From Arsenophonus sp. (GTDB lineage: Bacteria; Pseudomonadota; Gammaproteobacteria; Enterobacterales; Enterobacteriaceae), in contig CP132901.1 of assembly GCA_031446085.1 (NCBI GenBank), forward strand, positions 451,135 through 515,134: a stretch of 64,000 nucleotides of DNA. Reading direction: 5' to 3'. Below, in pieces: positions 31,449 to 40,980 of the stretch. The translations under genes were made by a program, and so were the position numbers. How positions within the stretch are numbered: the stretch's first letter is position 1; each line of letters opens with the position of its first letter. Below the pieces are notes generated by a model. That model did no database searches and was not told where the DNA came from. It saw only the letters and a program-made list of their open reading frames with translations.

Positions 31449-31826
31449 ATGCTAAATAAACCTAAAATTTGTATACAAGTACAAAGTATATACATAGAAC
31501 ATCAATCTTCTCCAGAAGAAGCAAGATTCGTTTTTGCTTATACAATTTCTATTAGAAATCTTGGTCGAAATACTGTACAATTAATTAAACGTTATTGGTT
31601 GATAACAAATAGTGATGGAAAAAGAACTGAAATTCATGGAGAGGGTGTAATTGGAGAACAACCTATAATTAAAGCAGGTTCTGAATATAGATACACTAGT
31701 GGAGCTATTATAGAAACTCCATTAGGAACAATGGAAGGACATTATGTTATGATTGATAACAAAGGAAAAAACTTTTATGTAGATATTCCAGTATTTAGAT
31801 TAGCTATTCCAACACTAATAAATTAA
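31449..31826 (+). CDS. apaG: ApaG protein
   Basis: ApaG is a small fibronectin-III-like fold protein of unsettled function, usually encoded with apaH and rsmA. The 125 residues equal the E. coli length and are strikingly conserved: [46 protein letters not shown], then [20 protein letters not shown] and [13 protein letters not shown]. The start at 31449 follows GGGGGT by four bases; an upstream in-frame ATG at 31416 lies inside rsmA and lacks homology. Confidence 0.95.
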   Translation: MLNKPKICIQVQSIYIEHQSSPEEARFVFAYTISIRNLGRNTVQLIKRYWLITNSDGKRTEIHGEGVIGEQPIIKAGSEYRYTSGAIIETPLGTMEGHYVMIDNKGKNFYVDIPVFRLAIPTLIN

Positions 31827-31832
31827 AATTTT

Positions 31833-32669
31833 ATGTCTATTTATTTAATAGGAGATATTCATGGTTGTTATGATGAACTCCAAATGTTACTTAAAAAAGT
31901 GAATTTTTCAAAAAATAAAGATACTCTTTGGATAACAGGAGATTTAATAAATCGAGGACCATATTCTTTAAAAGTACTACGTTATCTAAAAAAAATAGAT
32001 AAAAATGTTAAAATAGTTTTAGGAAATCATGATATCAATCTTATTCAATTATATATAAAAAATGATAATTCACAATTCAATAAAAAAACAAAAGAAATAT
32101 TACAAGCACCTGATATTCATGAAATCATTAATTGGTTAAAAAGAAAACCTATTTTACAAATTGATCATAAAAATAAAATTATTATGACACATGCTGGGAT
32201 ACCTCCTAAATGGAATCTAAAATTATTAATAACATATGCAAAAGAAGCAGAAAAAATTATTAGAAACAAACAATATCAAAAATATATAAATTTATTTGAT
32301 AAAATCAATTCTACTATAGACTTTAGAACATCAAAATTATTTTTTTTAAAACGAATACAATTTACGATAAATGCATTAACAAAAATGAGATATTGTTTTA
32401 TAAACAATAACGATAAATTATACATAAATTATAAAAAAATACCTAAAAACAAAGAAACACTTTTAAAACCATGGTTTAATTTTAAAATGAATATACCAAA
32501 AGAATATTCTGTTATATTTGGGCATTGGTCTGACTTAAATAGGAAAAAAGTTCCTAAAAAAATTTATGCATTAGATACTGGATGTTGTTGGGGAAATTAT
32601 TTAACATTACTAAGATGGAGCGATAAAAAATTCTTCTATCAACCATCCTATATACATAAAAAAAAATAA
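31833..32669 (+). CDS. apaH: Diadenosine tetraphosphatase ApaH
   Basis: ApaH is a metallophosphatase that splits Ap4A symmetrically to two ADP and can remove Np4 caps from RNA. The 278 residues (280 in E. coli) contain all calcineurin-type motifs: GDIHGCYDEL, GDLINRGPYSLKVL, GNHD, then MTHAGIPPKW and FGHWSDL. The C-terminal YALDTGCCWGNYLTLLRW is also kept. It begins 6 bases after apaG and ends 7 bases from the convergent folA, as in the E. coli arrangement. Confidence 0.96.
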   Translation: MSIYLIGDIHGCYDELQMLLKKVNFSKNKDTLWITGDLINRGPYSLKVLRYLKKIDKNVKIVLGNHDINLIQLYIKNDNSQFNKKTKEILQAPDIHEIINWLKRKPILQIDHKNKIIMTHAGIPPKWNLKLLITYAKEAEKIIRNKQYQKYINLFDKINSTIDFRTSKLFFLKRIQFTINALTKMRYCFINNNDKLYINYKKIPKNKETLLKPWFNFKMNIPKEYSVIFGHWSDLNRKKVPKKIYALDTGCCWGNYLTLLRWSDKKFFYQPSYIHKKK

Positions 32670-32676
32670 TTTCTTA

Positions 32677-33180
32677 TTAAATTCGTTCCATTATTTTAAA
32701 ATAATGATCATAGATATTTTTTTTATCTAATTTATAATACTTAAAAAAAATAGTTTTCCATTTTTCTAAAAAAAAAAATGGAAAATATCTATCCCCACAA
32801 ATATTTAATTTAACATATGTTAAATATAAACGCCTTGCATAAGGAAAAAATAATTCATACATTTTGCTCCCACCAATAACCATGATTTCTTCATTAGTAT
32901 TCTTTGCTATTTTTAGTACAGAATCTAATGAATTAACTAAAATTGTGTTTTTCATTATATTTTTTTTTAATATTCTTTTACTTAATATAATATTAATTCG
33001 ATTATTTAAAGGATGTCCTATAGACTCATAAGTTACACGACCCATCACAATGATTTTGTTTAAAGTATTTTTTTTAAACCAAAATAAATCATTAGGTAAA
33101 TACCAAGGAATTTTATTATTTAAACCAATAACTCTATTTAAAGACATCGCAGCAATTAAACTAATATTCATCTGATTCAT
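32677..33180 (-). CDS. folA: Dihydrofolate reductase
   Basis: FolA reduces dihydrofolate with NADPH. The 167 residues (159 in E. coli) include SLIAAMSLNRVIGLNNKIPW, LPNDLFWFKKNTLNK with the active-site Asp of the LPxD segment, VMGRVTYESIG and the NADPH motif MVIGGSKMYELF. The first three codons are optional; an ATG at 33171 fits homology equally well. It converges on apaH as in E. coli, and plsC lies upstream on the same strand. With folC at 36876 it represents folate metabolism. Confidence 0.95.
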   Translation of the reverse strand: MNQMNISLIAAMSLNRVIGLNNKIPWYLPNDLFWFKKNTLNKIIVMGRVTYESIGHPLNNRINIILSKRILKKNIMKNTILVNSLDSVLKIAKNTNEEIMVIGGSKMYELFFPYARRLYLTYVKLNICGDRYFPFFFLEKWKTIFFKYYKLDKKNIYDHYFKIMERI

Positions 33181-33199
33181 TTATTGTTATTTCTTTACT

Positions 33200-33946
33200 T
33201 TAAAATTTATTTTTTTTATTTTCTATATATGTAACCTTTTTATCTAGTTTATTAATAGTAGATTTCATCTTATTAAAACAATAATTAGATAAGTAACTAA
33301 TATTTTTACTATTTTTTTTATCTAAATTAACATTAATTTTAGGTAATATTTTTATAATAACTATTCCATTATCCCAACGATTCCACTTTATACGATTTTG
33401 AGTTTTTGATACACATATAGGAACAATAGGAATTTTTCCAATAATAGAAAGATAAAAAGCGCCTGATTTGAAAGGCTTCAAATTTTTTCCTTTATTCCGA
33501 GTACCCTCAGGAAAAAATAAAACAGATATATTTTTTTTCTTAATTTTATTTAAAATATATATAATTGTATTATACGATCTTCTATGATTTTTTCTATCAA
33601 TAAATATATTTCCAGATAACCAATAAAGAATTCCAAAAAATGGAATATATAACAAATTTTTTTTTCCTATAGTCACAGTTTTTTTTTGTATTACATTTGG
33701 TAATGTGATTAAATCATAATTATTTTGATGATTGCTAATATAAATACTAGGTCCATAATCTTTTATTTCTTTAGGAATTATTTTAATAATTTTAATTCCA
33801 AATAAATAAGATAATAAACCTAAAACACGAGATATATACATAACGTTAGAAACATTTTTAAAATTTAATAAACAGTATATTATACCAAAAAAAAGAAAAA
33901 ATATAATAAATATTATTAATATTAATAATCGAATAATAGCTAACAT
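33200..33946 (-). CDS. plsC: 1-acylglycerol-3-phosphate O-acyltransferase PlsC
   Basis: PlsC makes phosphatidic acid from lysophosphatidic acid at the inner membrane. The 248 residues (245 in E. coli) start with a hydrophobic anchor (residues ~3-26). The acyltransferase block HQNNYD (HX4D), the IPFFGILYWLSGNIFIDR segment, and FFPEGTRNKGKNLKPFKSGAF then PIVPICVS follow. It is 19 bases upstream of folA on the same strand, an arrangement that differs from E. coli parC-plsC. Confidence 0.94.
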   Translation of the reverse strand: MLAIIRLLILIIFIIFFLFFGIIYCLLNFKNVSNVMYISRVLGLLSYLFGIKIIKIIPKEIKDYGPSIYISNHQNNYDLITLPNVIQKKTVTIGKKNLLYIPFFGILYWLSGNIFIDRKNHRRSYNTIIYILNKIKKKNISVLFFPEGTRNKGKNLKPFKSGAFYLSIIGKIPIVPICVSKTQNRIKWNRWDNGIVIIKILPKINVNLDKKNSKNISYLSNYCFNKMKSTINKLDKKVTYIENKKNKF

Positions 33947-34105
33947 GTTAAAATTTTATTCCTAATAAAAAAATATAAATGAATATTAAAAAAATAATAT
34001 ATAAAAATATATACTACTTTTTTAAAAAAAAGTGTAATTTCTCATTTTTAACAAAAAATTCTATAATAAAAATAATGTTATTTATAATGAAAAATAGAGG
34101 ACTTT

Positions 34106-34750
34106 ATGAATCATAAAGCAATTAATTTATATGGTAGTACAATAGAAAGAATAGAAAATGCTATTAATGCTTTAAAAAATGGGAAAGGTATTATGGTATT
34201 AGATGATAAGAATCGTGAAAATGAAGGAGATATGATTTTTGCAGCAGAAACAATGACTGTAGAACAAATGACTTTCACTATAAGATATGGAAGTGGAATC
34301 GTTTGTCTTTGTATTACAGAAAAACACAGAAAAAAATTGAAATTACCTATGATGGTTAAAAATAATTCTAGTAATTTTCAAACAGCATTTACTGTTACAA
34401 TAGAAGCAGCTGAAGGTGTGACTACTGGAGTCTCTTCAAAAGATAGATTAACTACAATTAAAAAAGCAATTGCTCATAATGTTAAACCTACTGATTTAAA
34501 AAGACCAGGTCATGTTTTTCCACTAAGAGCAGTAGAAGGTGGAGTACTTCAAAGAAGAGGACATACAGAAGCTGCTATTGATTTAGTAACTTTAGCTGGA
34601 TTTCAACCTAATGGAGTATTATGTGAATTAATAAATGATGATGGAACAATGGCACGAATGTCTGAAGTATTATCGTTTGCAAATCAATATAATATGCCAG
34701 TAATTACAATTCAAGATTTAGTAGAATATAGAATTAAATTTAATAAATAA
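34106..34750 (+). CDS. ribB: 3,4-dihydroxy-2-butanone 4-phosphate synthase
   Basis: RibB converts ribulose 5-phosphate to the four-carbon unit of riboflavin and formate. The 214 residues (217 in E. coli) include [19 protein letters not shown] with the acidic metal site, [38 protein letters not shown] and [17 protein letters not shown] lies upstream of the start. The E. coli gene is controlled by an FMN riboswitch; the 159-bp leader here lacks recognisable riboswitch elements. Confidence 0.97.
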   Translation: MNHKAINLYGSTIERIENAINALKNGKGIMVLDDKNRENEGDMIFAAETMTVEQMTFTIRYGSGIVCLCITEKHRKKLKLPMMVKNNSSNFQTAFTVTIEAAEGVTTGVSSKDRLTTIKKAIAHNVKPTDLKRPGHVFPLRAVEGGVLQRRGHTEAAIDLVTLAGFQPNGVLCELINDDGTMARMSEVLSFANQYNMPVITIQDLVEYRIKFNK

Positions 34751-34784
34751 TTTTTTTTAATTTTTGTAATATTATTATTTTTTT

Positions 34785-35042
34785 ATGATTAAAATTGAAG
34801 TAGTGTATGCTTTACCAAAAAAACAATTTATAATTCAAACTATATTACCAAAAAACAGCACAGTAAAAACAGCTATAATAAAATCAAAAATTTTAAAAAT
34901 AAGGAAAGAAATAAAATTAAATAAAAATAAAATTGGAATATACGGAAAAATTGTAAAACTAAATGATATAATTTTTGAAGGAGATCGAATTGAAATTTAC
35001 CGTTCTCTAACATTTTTATCTAAATTAAGATCTAAACTTTAA
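34785..35042 (+). CDS. rnfH: RnfH family ubiquitin-fold protein
   Basis: RnfH (UPF0125; also called RatB) is a small beta-grasp protein of unclear function, found in E. coli next to ratA. The 85-residue product matches it: KIEVVYALPKKQFI, an acid/Lys-rich middle and the signature LNKNKIGIYGKIVKLNDIIFEGDRIEIYRSL. The C-terminal tail of the E. coli protein is missing. No ratA-like gene adjoins it here. It lies between ribB and truA on the same strand. Retention in so small a genome suggests a real housekeeping role. Confidence 0.88.
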   Translation: MIKIEVVYALPKKQFIIQTILPKNSTVKTAIIKSKILKIRKEIKLNKNKIGIYGKIVKLNDIIFEGDRIEIYRSLTFLSKLRSKL

Positions 35043-35115
35043 TTTAAATAAAAATGTTTTTTTTAAAAAAAATTAAAAAAAACTAATTTATATTTATTTT
35101 AAATATTTAATATTC

Positions 35116-35949
35116 ATGAATAATAAAAATAATAATTTTAGTTTAAATAAACTAAATAATAATTATAATAAAATTGCATTAGGTATAGAATATGATGGTA
35201 GTAATTATTATGGTTGGCAACGTCAAAAAAAACTAAAAACTATACAAAGTACTATTGAATCTGCAATACATCAAATTACAAATGAACATATTCAAGTTTA
35301 TTGTGCTGGAAGAACAGACAAAGGCGTACATGCAATTAGACAAGTTGTTCATTTTGAAACAAAAAAAATATATAAGCAATCAACTTGGATCAACGGTATA
35401 AATAGTTTTTTACCTAATGATATAGTTATATGTTGGCAAAAAACAGTTGATTCTTCTTTTCATGCTAGATTTAGTGCAATATCAAGAAAATATCGTTATA
35501 TTATTTTGAATCATCAATGCAGGCCAGCAATTTTATCAAATTATGTAACACATTACAAATTTAAATTAGATTTTAAAAAAATGCACACTGCTGCACAATT
35601 TTTGATAGGAGAACACGATTTTACACCATTTAGATCCAATTCCTGTCAATCAAAAACACCATTTCGAAATGTCAAAGAAATTAATATATACCGTCATGGT
35701 TATTATATTATTATAGATATAATAGCAAATTCTTTTCTTTATCATATGGTTCGTAATATTGTCGGAACATTAATACAAATTGGTTCAGGGAAAAAGGATA
35801 TTTATTGGATTAAAAAAATACTATCACTTAAAAATAAATTTTTTTCTATAGAAACCGCAAAAGCTAAAGGTTTATATTTAGTTTCTATTAACTATCCAAT
35901 CGAATACAAAATTCCAATAGAAAAAATAGAAAATATTTTCTTAACTTAA
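35116..35949 (+). CDS. truA: tRNA pseudouridine(38-40) synthase TruA
   Basis: TruA isomerises U38-U40 in tRNA anticodon stems. The 277 residues (270 in E. coli) start with an Asn/Lys-rich leader, then ALGIEYDGSNYYGWQRQ. The catalytic aspartate is in CAGRTDKGVHA. HARFSAISRKYRYII, LIGEHDFTPFRS and FLYHMVRNIVGTLI complete the two-lobed fold. It precedes accD as truA does (with dedA between) in E. coli; dedA is absent here. Confidence 0.95.
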   Translation: MNNKNNNFSLNKLNNNYNKIALGIEYDGSNYYGWQRQKKLKTIQSTIESAIHQITNEHIQVYCAGRTDKGVHAIRQVVHFETKKIYKQSTWINGINSFLPNDIVICWQKTVDSSFHARFSAISRKYRYIILNHQCRPAILSNYVTHYKFKLDFKKMHTAAQFLIGEHDFTPFRSNSCQSKTPFRNVKEINIYRHGYYIIIDIIANSFLYHMVRNIVGTLIQIGSGKKDIYWIKKILSLKNKFFSIETAKAKGLYLVSINYPIEYKIPIEKIENIFLT

Positions 35950-36018
35950 AATCATACTTAAAAAAATTATTTTAAAAAATACAAATATACTAATAATTCT
36001 ATATTAATAGGTTAATAA

Positions 36019-36876
36019 ATGAATTGGATTGAAAAAAAAATTAGGAAAAAAATTATTAAAAAAAACAACATCTCTAATATTCCACAAGGAATCTGGACAA
36101 GATGTACATCTTGTAAACAAATTTTATATAAAAATGAATTAGAAAATAATTTGGAAGTTTGTAATAAATGTGATTATCATATGTACATATCAGCGAGAAA
36201 ACGTCTAACTTCCTTTCTTGATTCAAAATCAAAAATTAAAGAAATTGGAATCGAATTAGAACCAAAAGATATATTAAAATTTAAAGATATTAAAAAATAT
36301 ACAGATCGTATATTAGATGCACAAAAAAATACAAATGAAAAAGATGCATTAATTGTTATGGAAGGTAAATTAAAAGGAATGAAAATAGTTGCAGCAGCAT
36401 TTGAATTTGATTTTATGGCTGGTTCAATGTCTTCTGTTGTAGGAACTCGATTCGTATATGCTGTGAATCAAGCATTAAAAAAAAAATGTCCATTAGTATG
36501 CTTTTCTGCTAGTGGTGGTGCAAGAGTACAAGAATCTTTCCTATCTTTAATGCAAATGGCTAAAACAAGTGCTGCTTTAGCTAAAATACAAAAAAAAGGA
36601 CTACCATACATTTCAATACTGACTAATCCAACAATGGGTGGTGTATCTGCAAGTTTAGCAATGTTAGGAGACATTAATATAGCTGAACCGAAAGCATTAA
36701 TCGGATTTGCTGGGCCAAGAATTATTGAACAAACTATTCATGAAAAGTTACCAAAAGGATTTCAACGTAGTGAATTTTTAATTGAAAAAGGAGTAATAGA
36801 TATGATTGTAAAAAGAACAGAAATGAGGAATAAAATCGCAGAAATATTGGCAATATTAACACATAAAAAAATATAA
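36019..36876 (+). CDS. accD: Acetyl-CoA carboxylase carboxyltransferase subunit beta
   Basis: AccD forms the carboxyltransferase with AccA and makes malonyl-CoA for fatty acids. The 285 residues (304 in E. coli) carry the N-terminal zinc ribbon [11 protein letters not shown] with CNKCDYH, then [37 protein letters not shown] and [18 protein letters not shown], and [23 protein letters not shown]. The C-terminus is shortened by about 20 residues. Its TAA overlaps the folC ATG by one base, implying translational coupling. AccB and AccC are encoded at 50717-52551. Confidence 0.97.
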   Translation: MNWIEKKIRKKIIKKNNISNIPQGIWTRCTSCKQILYKNELENNLEVCNKCDYHMYISARKRLTSFLDSKSKIKEIGIELEPKDILKFKDIKKYTDRILDAQKNTNEKDALIVMEGKLKGMKIVAAAFEFDFMAGSMSSVVGTRFVYAVNQALKKKCPLVCFSASGGARVQESFLSLMQMAKTSAALAKIQKKGLPYISILTNPTMGGVSASLAMLGDINIAEPKALIGFAGPRIIEQTIHEKLPKGFQRSEFLIEKGVIDMIVKRTEMRNKIAEILAILTHKKI

Positions 36877-38189
36877 TGATTAAACTAAAATTAATAAAAA
36901 CACCAAAAATCAATTCTTCACTCAAATATTGGCTACGTTACTGTAGTCATCAACATCATAAATCTATAGATCTTGGATTAGATCGTATTAAAAAAGTAGC
37001 AAAAAAATTAAACGTCTTAAAACCTGCAAAAAATGTTATTATTGTTTCTGGAACCAATGGAAAAGGTACAACATGTCATTTAATAGAATCTATTCTATTA
37101 CATTCTAAAATTAAAGTTGGTGTATATAGCTCACCACATATACTTTCTTATACAGAAAGAGTAAGAATTGAAGGAAAAACGTTAAATCAAAAAGATTTTT
37201 GTACAGTATTTAACAAAATAGAATCTAATAGAAATAATATCCCTCTTACATATTTTGAATATAGTACTCTTGCCGCATTAGAATTATTTAAAAAATATAA
37301 AGTAGAACTTGCTATCCTAGAAGTTGGATTAGGAGGAAGATTAGATGCAACAAATATCATTGATGCTGATATTTCAATAATCACTAATATTGATTTTGAT
37401 CATCAAGAATGGCTAGGAAATACAATTAAAAAAATAGGAAAAGAAAAATGTGGGATTTTTCGTTCTGATAAATATGCTATTTTTGGTGATTCAAAATATT
37501 CAAAATATATAAAAAATTTTTCAAAAAAAATTAATACAAAACCTTTTTTCTATAAAACCCATTGGAATATAAAAAAATTTCAAACATATTGGGAATGGAA
37601 ATATAAAAAATTTATTTTAAAAAAATTACCTTATTCAAAGCATATTCCTATAAAAAATATTGCTACTGGACTGGCAGCAATTTATTGTCTTATGCAAATT
37701 AACAATAAATACAAAAAAATTTCATATACATCAATCACCTATGGATTAAATCATGCTAAATTACCAGGACGATTTCAAATAATTTCTAAAAATCCATCGA
37801 TCATACTAGATGTTGCTCATAATCCACACGCAGCATATTTATTATCTCAAAAAATCTCTAAATTATTTAAAAAAAAGAATTCAAAAGTACATCTTTTAAT
37901 AGGTATTTTAAAAGATAAAGATATAAAAAATATTATCAAACCTCTATTAAAACAAGTTAATGTATGGTATGTAGCTTCACTACAAGAAGAACGAGGAGCA
38001 GATTATTCTATGATAATAAAATATATTAAAAATTCTTTATATTATACTTTTAATTCGGTCAAAGATGCATGGATAAAAATAAAAAAAAATGTTGAAAAAA
38101 ATGATATTATCATAGTATGTGGATCATTTTATACTGTTTCACATATAATGAAAATATTAAAAAAAAGAATTACTTTAAATGATTACTAA
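36876..38189 (+). CDS. folC: Dihydrofolate synthase / folylpolyglutamate synthase
   Basis: FolC adds glutamate to dihydropteroate and extends folyl-polyglutamates. The 437 residues (422 in E. coli) show the Mur-ligase ATP loop SGTNGKGTTCHLIE near residue 60, SSPHILSYTERVRIEG, LEVGLGGRLDATN, NIDFDHQEWLGNT and LDVAHNPHAA. ATG overlaps the accD stop, matching the accD-folC coupling of E. coli. The downstream dedD of E. coli is missing. Confidence 0.95.
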   Translation: MIKLKLIKTPKINSSLKYWLRYCSHQHHKSIDLGLDRIKKVAKKLNVLKPAKNVIIVSGTNGKGTTCHLIESILLHSKIKVGVYSSPHILSYTERVRIEGKTLNQKDFCTVFNKIESNRNNIPLTYFEYSTLAALELFKKYKVELAILEVGLGGRLDATNIIDADISIITNIDFDHQEWLGNTIKKIGKEKCGIFRSDKYAIFGDSKYSKYIKNFSKKINTKPFFYKTHWNIKKFQTYWEWKYKKFILKKLPYSKHIPIKNIATGLAAIYCLMQINNKYKKISYTSITYGLNHAKLPGRFQIISKNPSIILDVAHNPHAAYLLSQKISKLFKKKNSKVHLLIGILKDKDIKNIIKPLLKQVNVWYVASLQEERGADYSMIIKYIKNSLYYTFNSVKDAWIKIKKNVEKNDIIIVCGSFYTVSHIMKILKKRITLNDY

Positions 38190-38444
38190 AATTATTAAAA
38201 TTATTATGAATTTATTTTTTTTTATTTTAATATACATTTTTTTTTCTTCTTTTAATTTTTTTTAAAAAATTAAAAATTGTATTAGTACATATATATAATA
38301 TTAATTATTTAATATAAAATATATAAATAACTAAAAAATAGTATAATTAAACTTTTTAAATATTTTTTAAATTTTTAAAAAAAAATAAAATATCTCACTA
38401 AAAATATTTTAAAAACAAGTATTTTTGATTTCAGGGTAAAAATT
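38190..38444 (+). other. 255-bp gap where E. coli has dedD
   Basis: The gap between folC and cvpA is highly T- and A-rich. It contains a perfect 12-bp stem (TTTTAATTTTTT and complement, 38250-38275, two-base loop). I see no open frame with DedD-like (SPOR) residues, so the gene has been lost rather than frameshifted recently. A candidate cvpA leader lies at the right end. Confidence 0.5.
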
Positions 38445-38927
38445 ATGGTTTGGATTGATTATATTATTATTATTATAATTACATTTTCTTCTTTAATGGG
38501 AGTCATCAATGGATTTATAAAAGAATTTTTTTCTTTAGCAATATGGTGTTCTTCATTTATTATATCTAATAAATTTTATTCTTATTTAACAACATATATT
38601 ACATATTTTGAAAATATTTTGTTAAAAAATATTATTTCAATTGCAATTATTTTTATTGCCACATTAATAATAGGCTCTATCTTTATGTCCATATTCATAT
38701 CATTAATTAAATACACTGGATTATCTAGTACAGACAGAGTTTTAGGATTATGTTTTGGGATGTTTAAGGGTATAGTTATTATAAGTGCAATAATTTTTGT
38801 TCTTGATCATTTTACATCATTATCATTAAATGAGTATTGGAAACAATCTGAATTTATACCTCATTTTAATAAATTAATAAAATTATTTATATTTCATTTT
38901 AAAGAAAAAATATATTTTTTATTATAA
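38445..38927 (+). CDS. cvpA: Inner-membrane protein CvpA
   Basis: CvpA is an inner-membrane protein first known from colicin V export and later tied to envelope stress and bile tolerance; its molecular role is unsettled. The 160 residues equal the family size. Four hydrophobic segments lie at about residues 5-24, 28-45, 62-90 and 100-120. The family signature reads MVWIDYIIIIIITFSSLMG, then TGLSSTDRVLGLCFGMFKGIVI. It is followed by purF after 31 bases, the E. coli order. Confidence 0.93.
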   Translation: MVWIDYIIIIIITFSSLMGVINGFIKEFFSLAIWCSSFIISNKFYSYLTTYITYFENILLKNIISIAIIFIATLIIGSIFMSIFISLIKYTGLSSTDRVLGLCFGMFKGIVIISAIIFVLDHFTSLSLNEYWKQSEFIPHFNKLIKLFIFHFKEKIYFLL

Positions 38928-38958
38928 ATTTTCAATAATCATTTATGGAAAAAAATAA

Positions 38959-40365
38959 ATGTGTGGAATTATAGGAATCTATTCTTTTAAATCTGTCAGC
39001 CAAATGATTTATAATGGATTATTAACTTTACAACACAGAGGACAAGATGCATCTGGAATTGCAACTATTCATAAAACTAAATTAACATTAATAAAAAAAA
39101 AAGGATTAGTAAAAAATATCTTTAATAAACGAAATATATTAAATAAACTAAAAGGTAATATAGGTATAGGACATGTTAGATATTCAAATAGAAAATTTAA
39201 TTCAATAAACGAAGCACAACCATTCTATGTTAACTATCCATATGGATTATGCTTAGTACATAATGGAAATATAACTAATAAAAATGAATTAAAAAACAAA
39301 ATATCTATAGCACATCACCATATTAATAGTTATTCTGATTCTGAAATATTACTCAATATAATTGCATATCAATTTTCAAAATATAATTATAACAATCTTT
39401 GTGCTAAAAACATTTTCAATATATTCAATTTAATATTTAAAGAAGTAAAAGGTGCATATTCTTGTATTTTGCTAATTATAGGATATGGTTTAATTGCATT
39501 TAGAGATCCAAACGGTATTAGACCTTTGGTTATAGGAACAAAATATATAAAAAAAATTAAAAAAAAAGAATATATGATAGCTTCTGAAAGCATTACATTA
39601 GAATCTCTTGGATTCCAAGAGATTCGAGATGTTAATCCAGGAGAAGTAATTTGTCTTGAAAAAAATGGAAAATTTTACAATCATAAATGTATTAAAAATA
39701 CAAAATTGATTCCTTGTCTTTTTGAATTCATATATTTTGCAAGGCCAGATTCTTACATAGATAATATTTCTGTTAGCGAAGCTAGATTAGAAATGGGCAA
39801 AATTTTAGCAAAAAAGATTAAAAAAACATGGAAAAATACAAAAATTGATGTAGTAATTCCAATACCAGATACTTCTTATAATACCGCATTAGAAATTTCC
39901 AGAATTTTAAATATTCCATATCGACAAGGTTTTATAAAAAATAACTATTCTGGTAGGTCATTCATAATAAATGAAAAAAATCAAAGAAATAAAACTTTAT
40001 CTACTAAATTTATAGTCAATAAAATATATTTTAAAAATAAAAATATATTACTCATTGACGATTCTATCATCAGAGGAGATACTGCAAAAAAAGTAATTTT
40101 TCTAGCAAAAACTGCAGGAGCTAAAAAAATTTTTTTTGCTTCTGCTGCACCACAAGCAAAATTTGCTAATATTTATGGAATAAATATTCCATCTTCAAAA
40201 AAACTAATTTCATATAATAGAAAATTAAAAGAAATAAAAAATATTATTGGAGCAGATAAATTAATATTTCAAGATCTTAAAGAATTAATAAAAGCACTTA
40301 AAAAAAAAAACAAGAAAATAGAAAATTTTGAATCTTCTATATTTAATGGAAAATATATTACTTAA
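38959..40365 (+). CDS. purF: Amidophosphoribosyltransferase PurF
   Basis: PurF makes 5-phosphoribosylamine from PRPP and glutamine, the first step of purine synthesis. The catalytic N-terminal Cys follows Met in MCGIIGIYSF; LQHRGQDASGI, GIGHVRYS and the PRPP loop LLIDDSIIRGDTAKK are intact. With 468 residues it stops right after FNGKYIT, where E. coli (505) continues about 35 residues. The trimmed tail is outside the catalytic domains. The other purine genes are not in the window. Confidence 0.96.
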   Translation: MCGIIGIYSFKSVSQMIYNGLLTLQHRGQDASGIATIHKTKLTLIKKKGLVKNIFNKRNILNKLKGNIGIGHVRYSNRKFNSINEAQPFYVNYPYGLCLVHNGNITNKNELKNKISIAHHHINSYSDSEILLNIIAYQFSKYNYNNLCAKNIFNIFNLIFKEVKGAYSCILLIIGYGLIAFRDPNGIRPLVIGTKYIKKIKKKEYMIASESITLESLGFQEIRDVNPGEVICLEKNGKFYNHKCIKNTKLIPCLFEFIYFARPDSYIDNISVSEARLEMGKILAKKIKKTWKNTKIDVVIPIPDTSYNTALEISRILNIPYRQGFIKNNYSGRSFIINEKNQRNKTLSTKFIVNKIYFKNKNILLIDDSIIRGDTAKKVIFLAKTAGAKKIFFASAAPQAKFANIYGINIPSSKKLISYNRKLKEIKNIIGADKLIFQDLKELIKALKKKNKKIENFESSIFNGKYIT

Positions 40366-40384
40366 TTAAAAATAAAAAATTAAA

Positions 40385-40975
40385 ATGAAAAAAAAAATTA
40401 TTATTGGAATAACTGGAGCAAGTGGTATTATTTATAGTATTAAACTTTTAGAATACTTAAATTTACTTCCAAATATTGAAACCCATTTAATTATAAGTTA
40501 TTCCGCAAGACAAATTCTATCTCTAGAAACAAAATATACAATCAAATATTTAAAATCTATAGCAAATGTATTTTATGACTATAGAGATACTTCTGCAAGC
40601 ATTGCTTCTGGTTCATTTATTACTTCTGGAATGATTGTTTTACCATGTTCAATTAAAACACTTTCTAGTATAGCTAATAGCTATAGTAATACATTAATTA
40701 TTCGAGCTGCTGATGTTATTCTAAAAGAAAATAGAAAACTAATACTTTGCGTTAGAGAATCACCTATACATATAGGACATATTGATTTAATGTCAAAAGT
40801 AATAAAAATGGGTGCTATTGTTGCACCTCCTATACCTCATTTCTATCATAAACCAAAAAAAATAGAAGATATTATTATGTACACTATATACAGAATTATA
40901 GATCTATTTGGAATAGATAATTTAAACAACAAATCTTTTCTAAGATGGAAAGGAACGAAAAAAGATAATTTTTAA
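40385..40975 (+). CDS. ubiX: Flavin prenyltransferase UbiX
   Basis: UbiX prenylates FMN to make the cofactor of UbiD decarboxylase in ubiquinone synthesis. The 196 residues (189 in E. coli) carry IIIGITGASGIIYSIKLLEYL, the ASIASGSFITSGMIVLPCSIKTLSSIA block and LCVRESPIHIGHIDLM. It follows purF as in E. coli. Ndh in this window would feed electrons to quinone, consistent with a respiratory chain. Its stop lies 5 bases from the convergent coaE stop, with no room for a terminator. Confidence 0.95.
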   Translation: MKKKIIIGITGASGIIYSIKLLEYLNLLPNIETHLIISYSARQILSLETKYTIKYLKSIANVFYDYRDTSASIASGSFITSGMIVLPCSIKTLSSIANSYSNTLIIRAADVILKENRKLILCVRESPIHIGHIDLMSKVIKMGAIVAPPIPHFYHKPKKIEDIIMYTIYRIIDLFGIDNLNNKSFLRWKGTKKDNF

Positions 40976-40980
40976 ATAAT

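Noticed and set aside
33947-34105. FMN riboswitch before ribB
   Set aside because: No conserved GC-bearing riboswitch segments; only an AT stem (ACTTTTTT/AAAAAAGT) is visible.
34785-35042. Toxin-antitoxin module involving RnfH (RatB)
   Set aside because: No RatA homologue or other small partner gene adjoins it.
38190-38444. dedD pseudogene
   Set aside because: No residual frame with SPOR-domain or DedD-like residues could be read in any frame, so only a deletion scar is supported.
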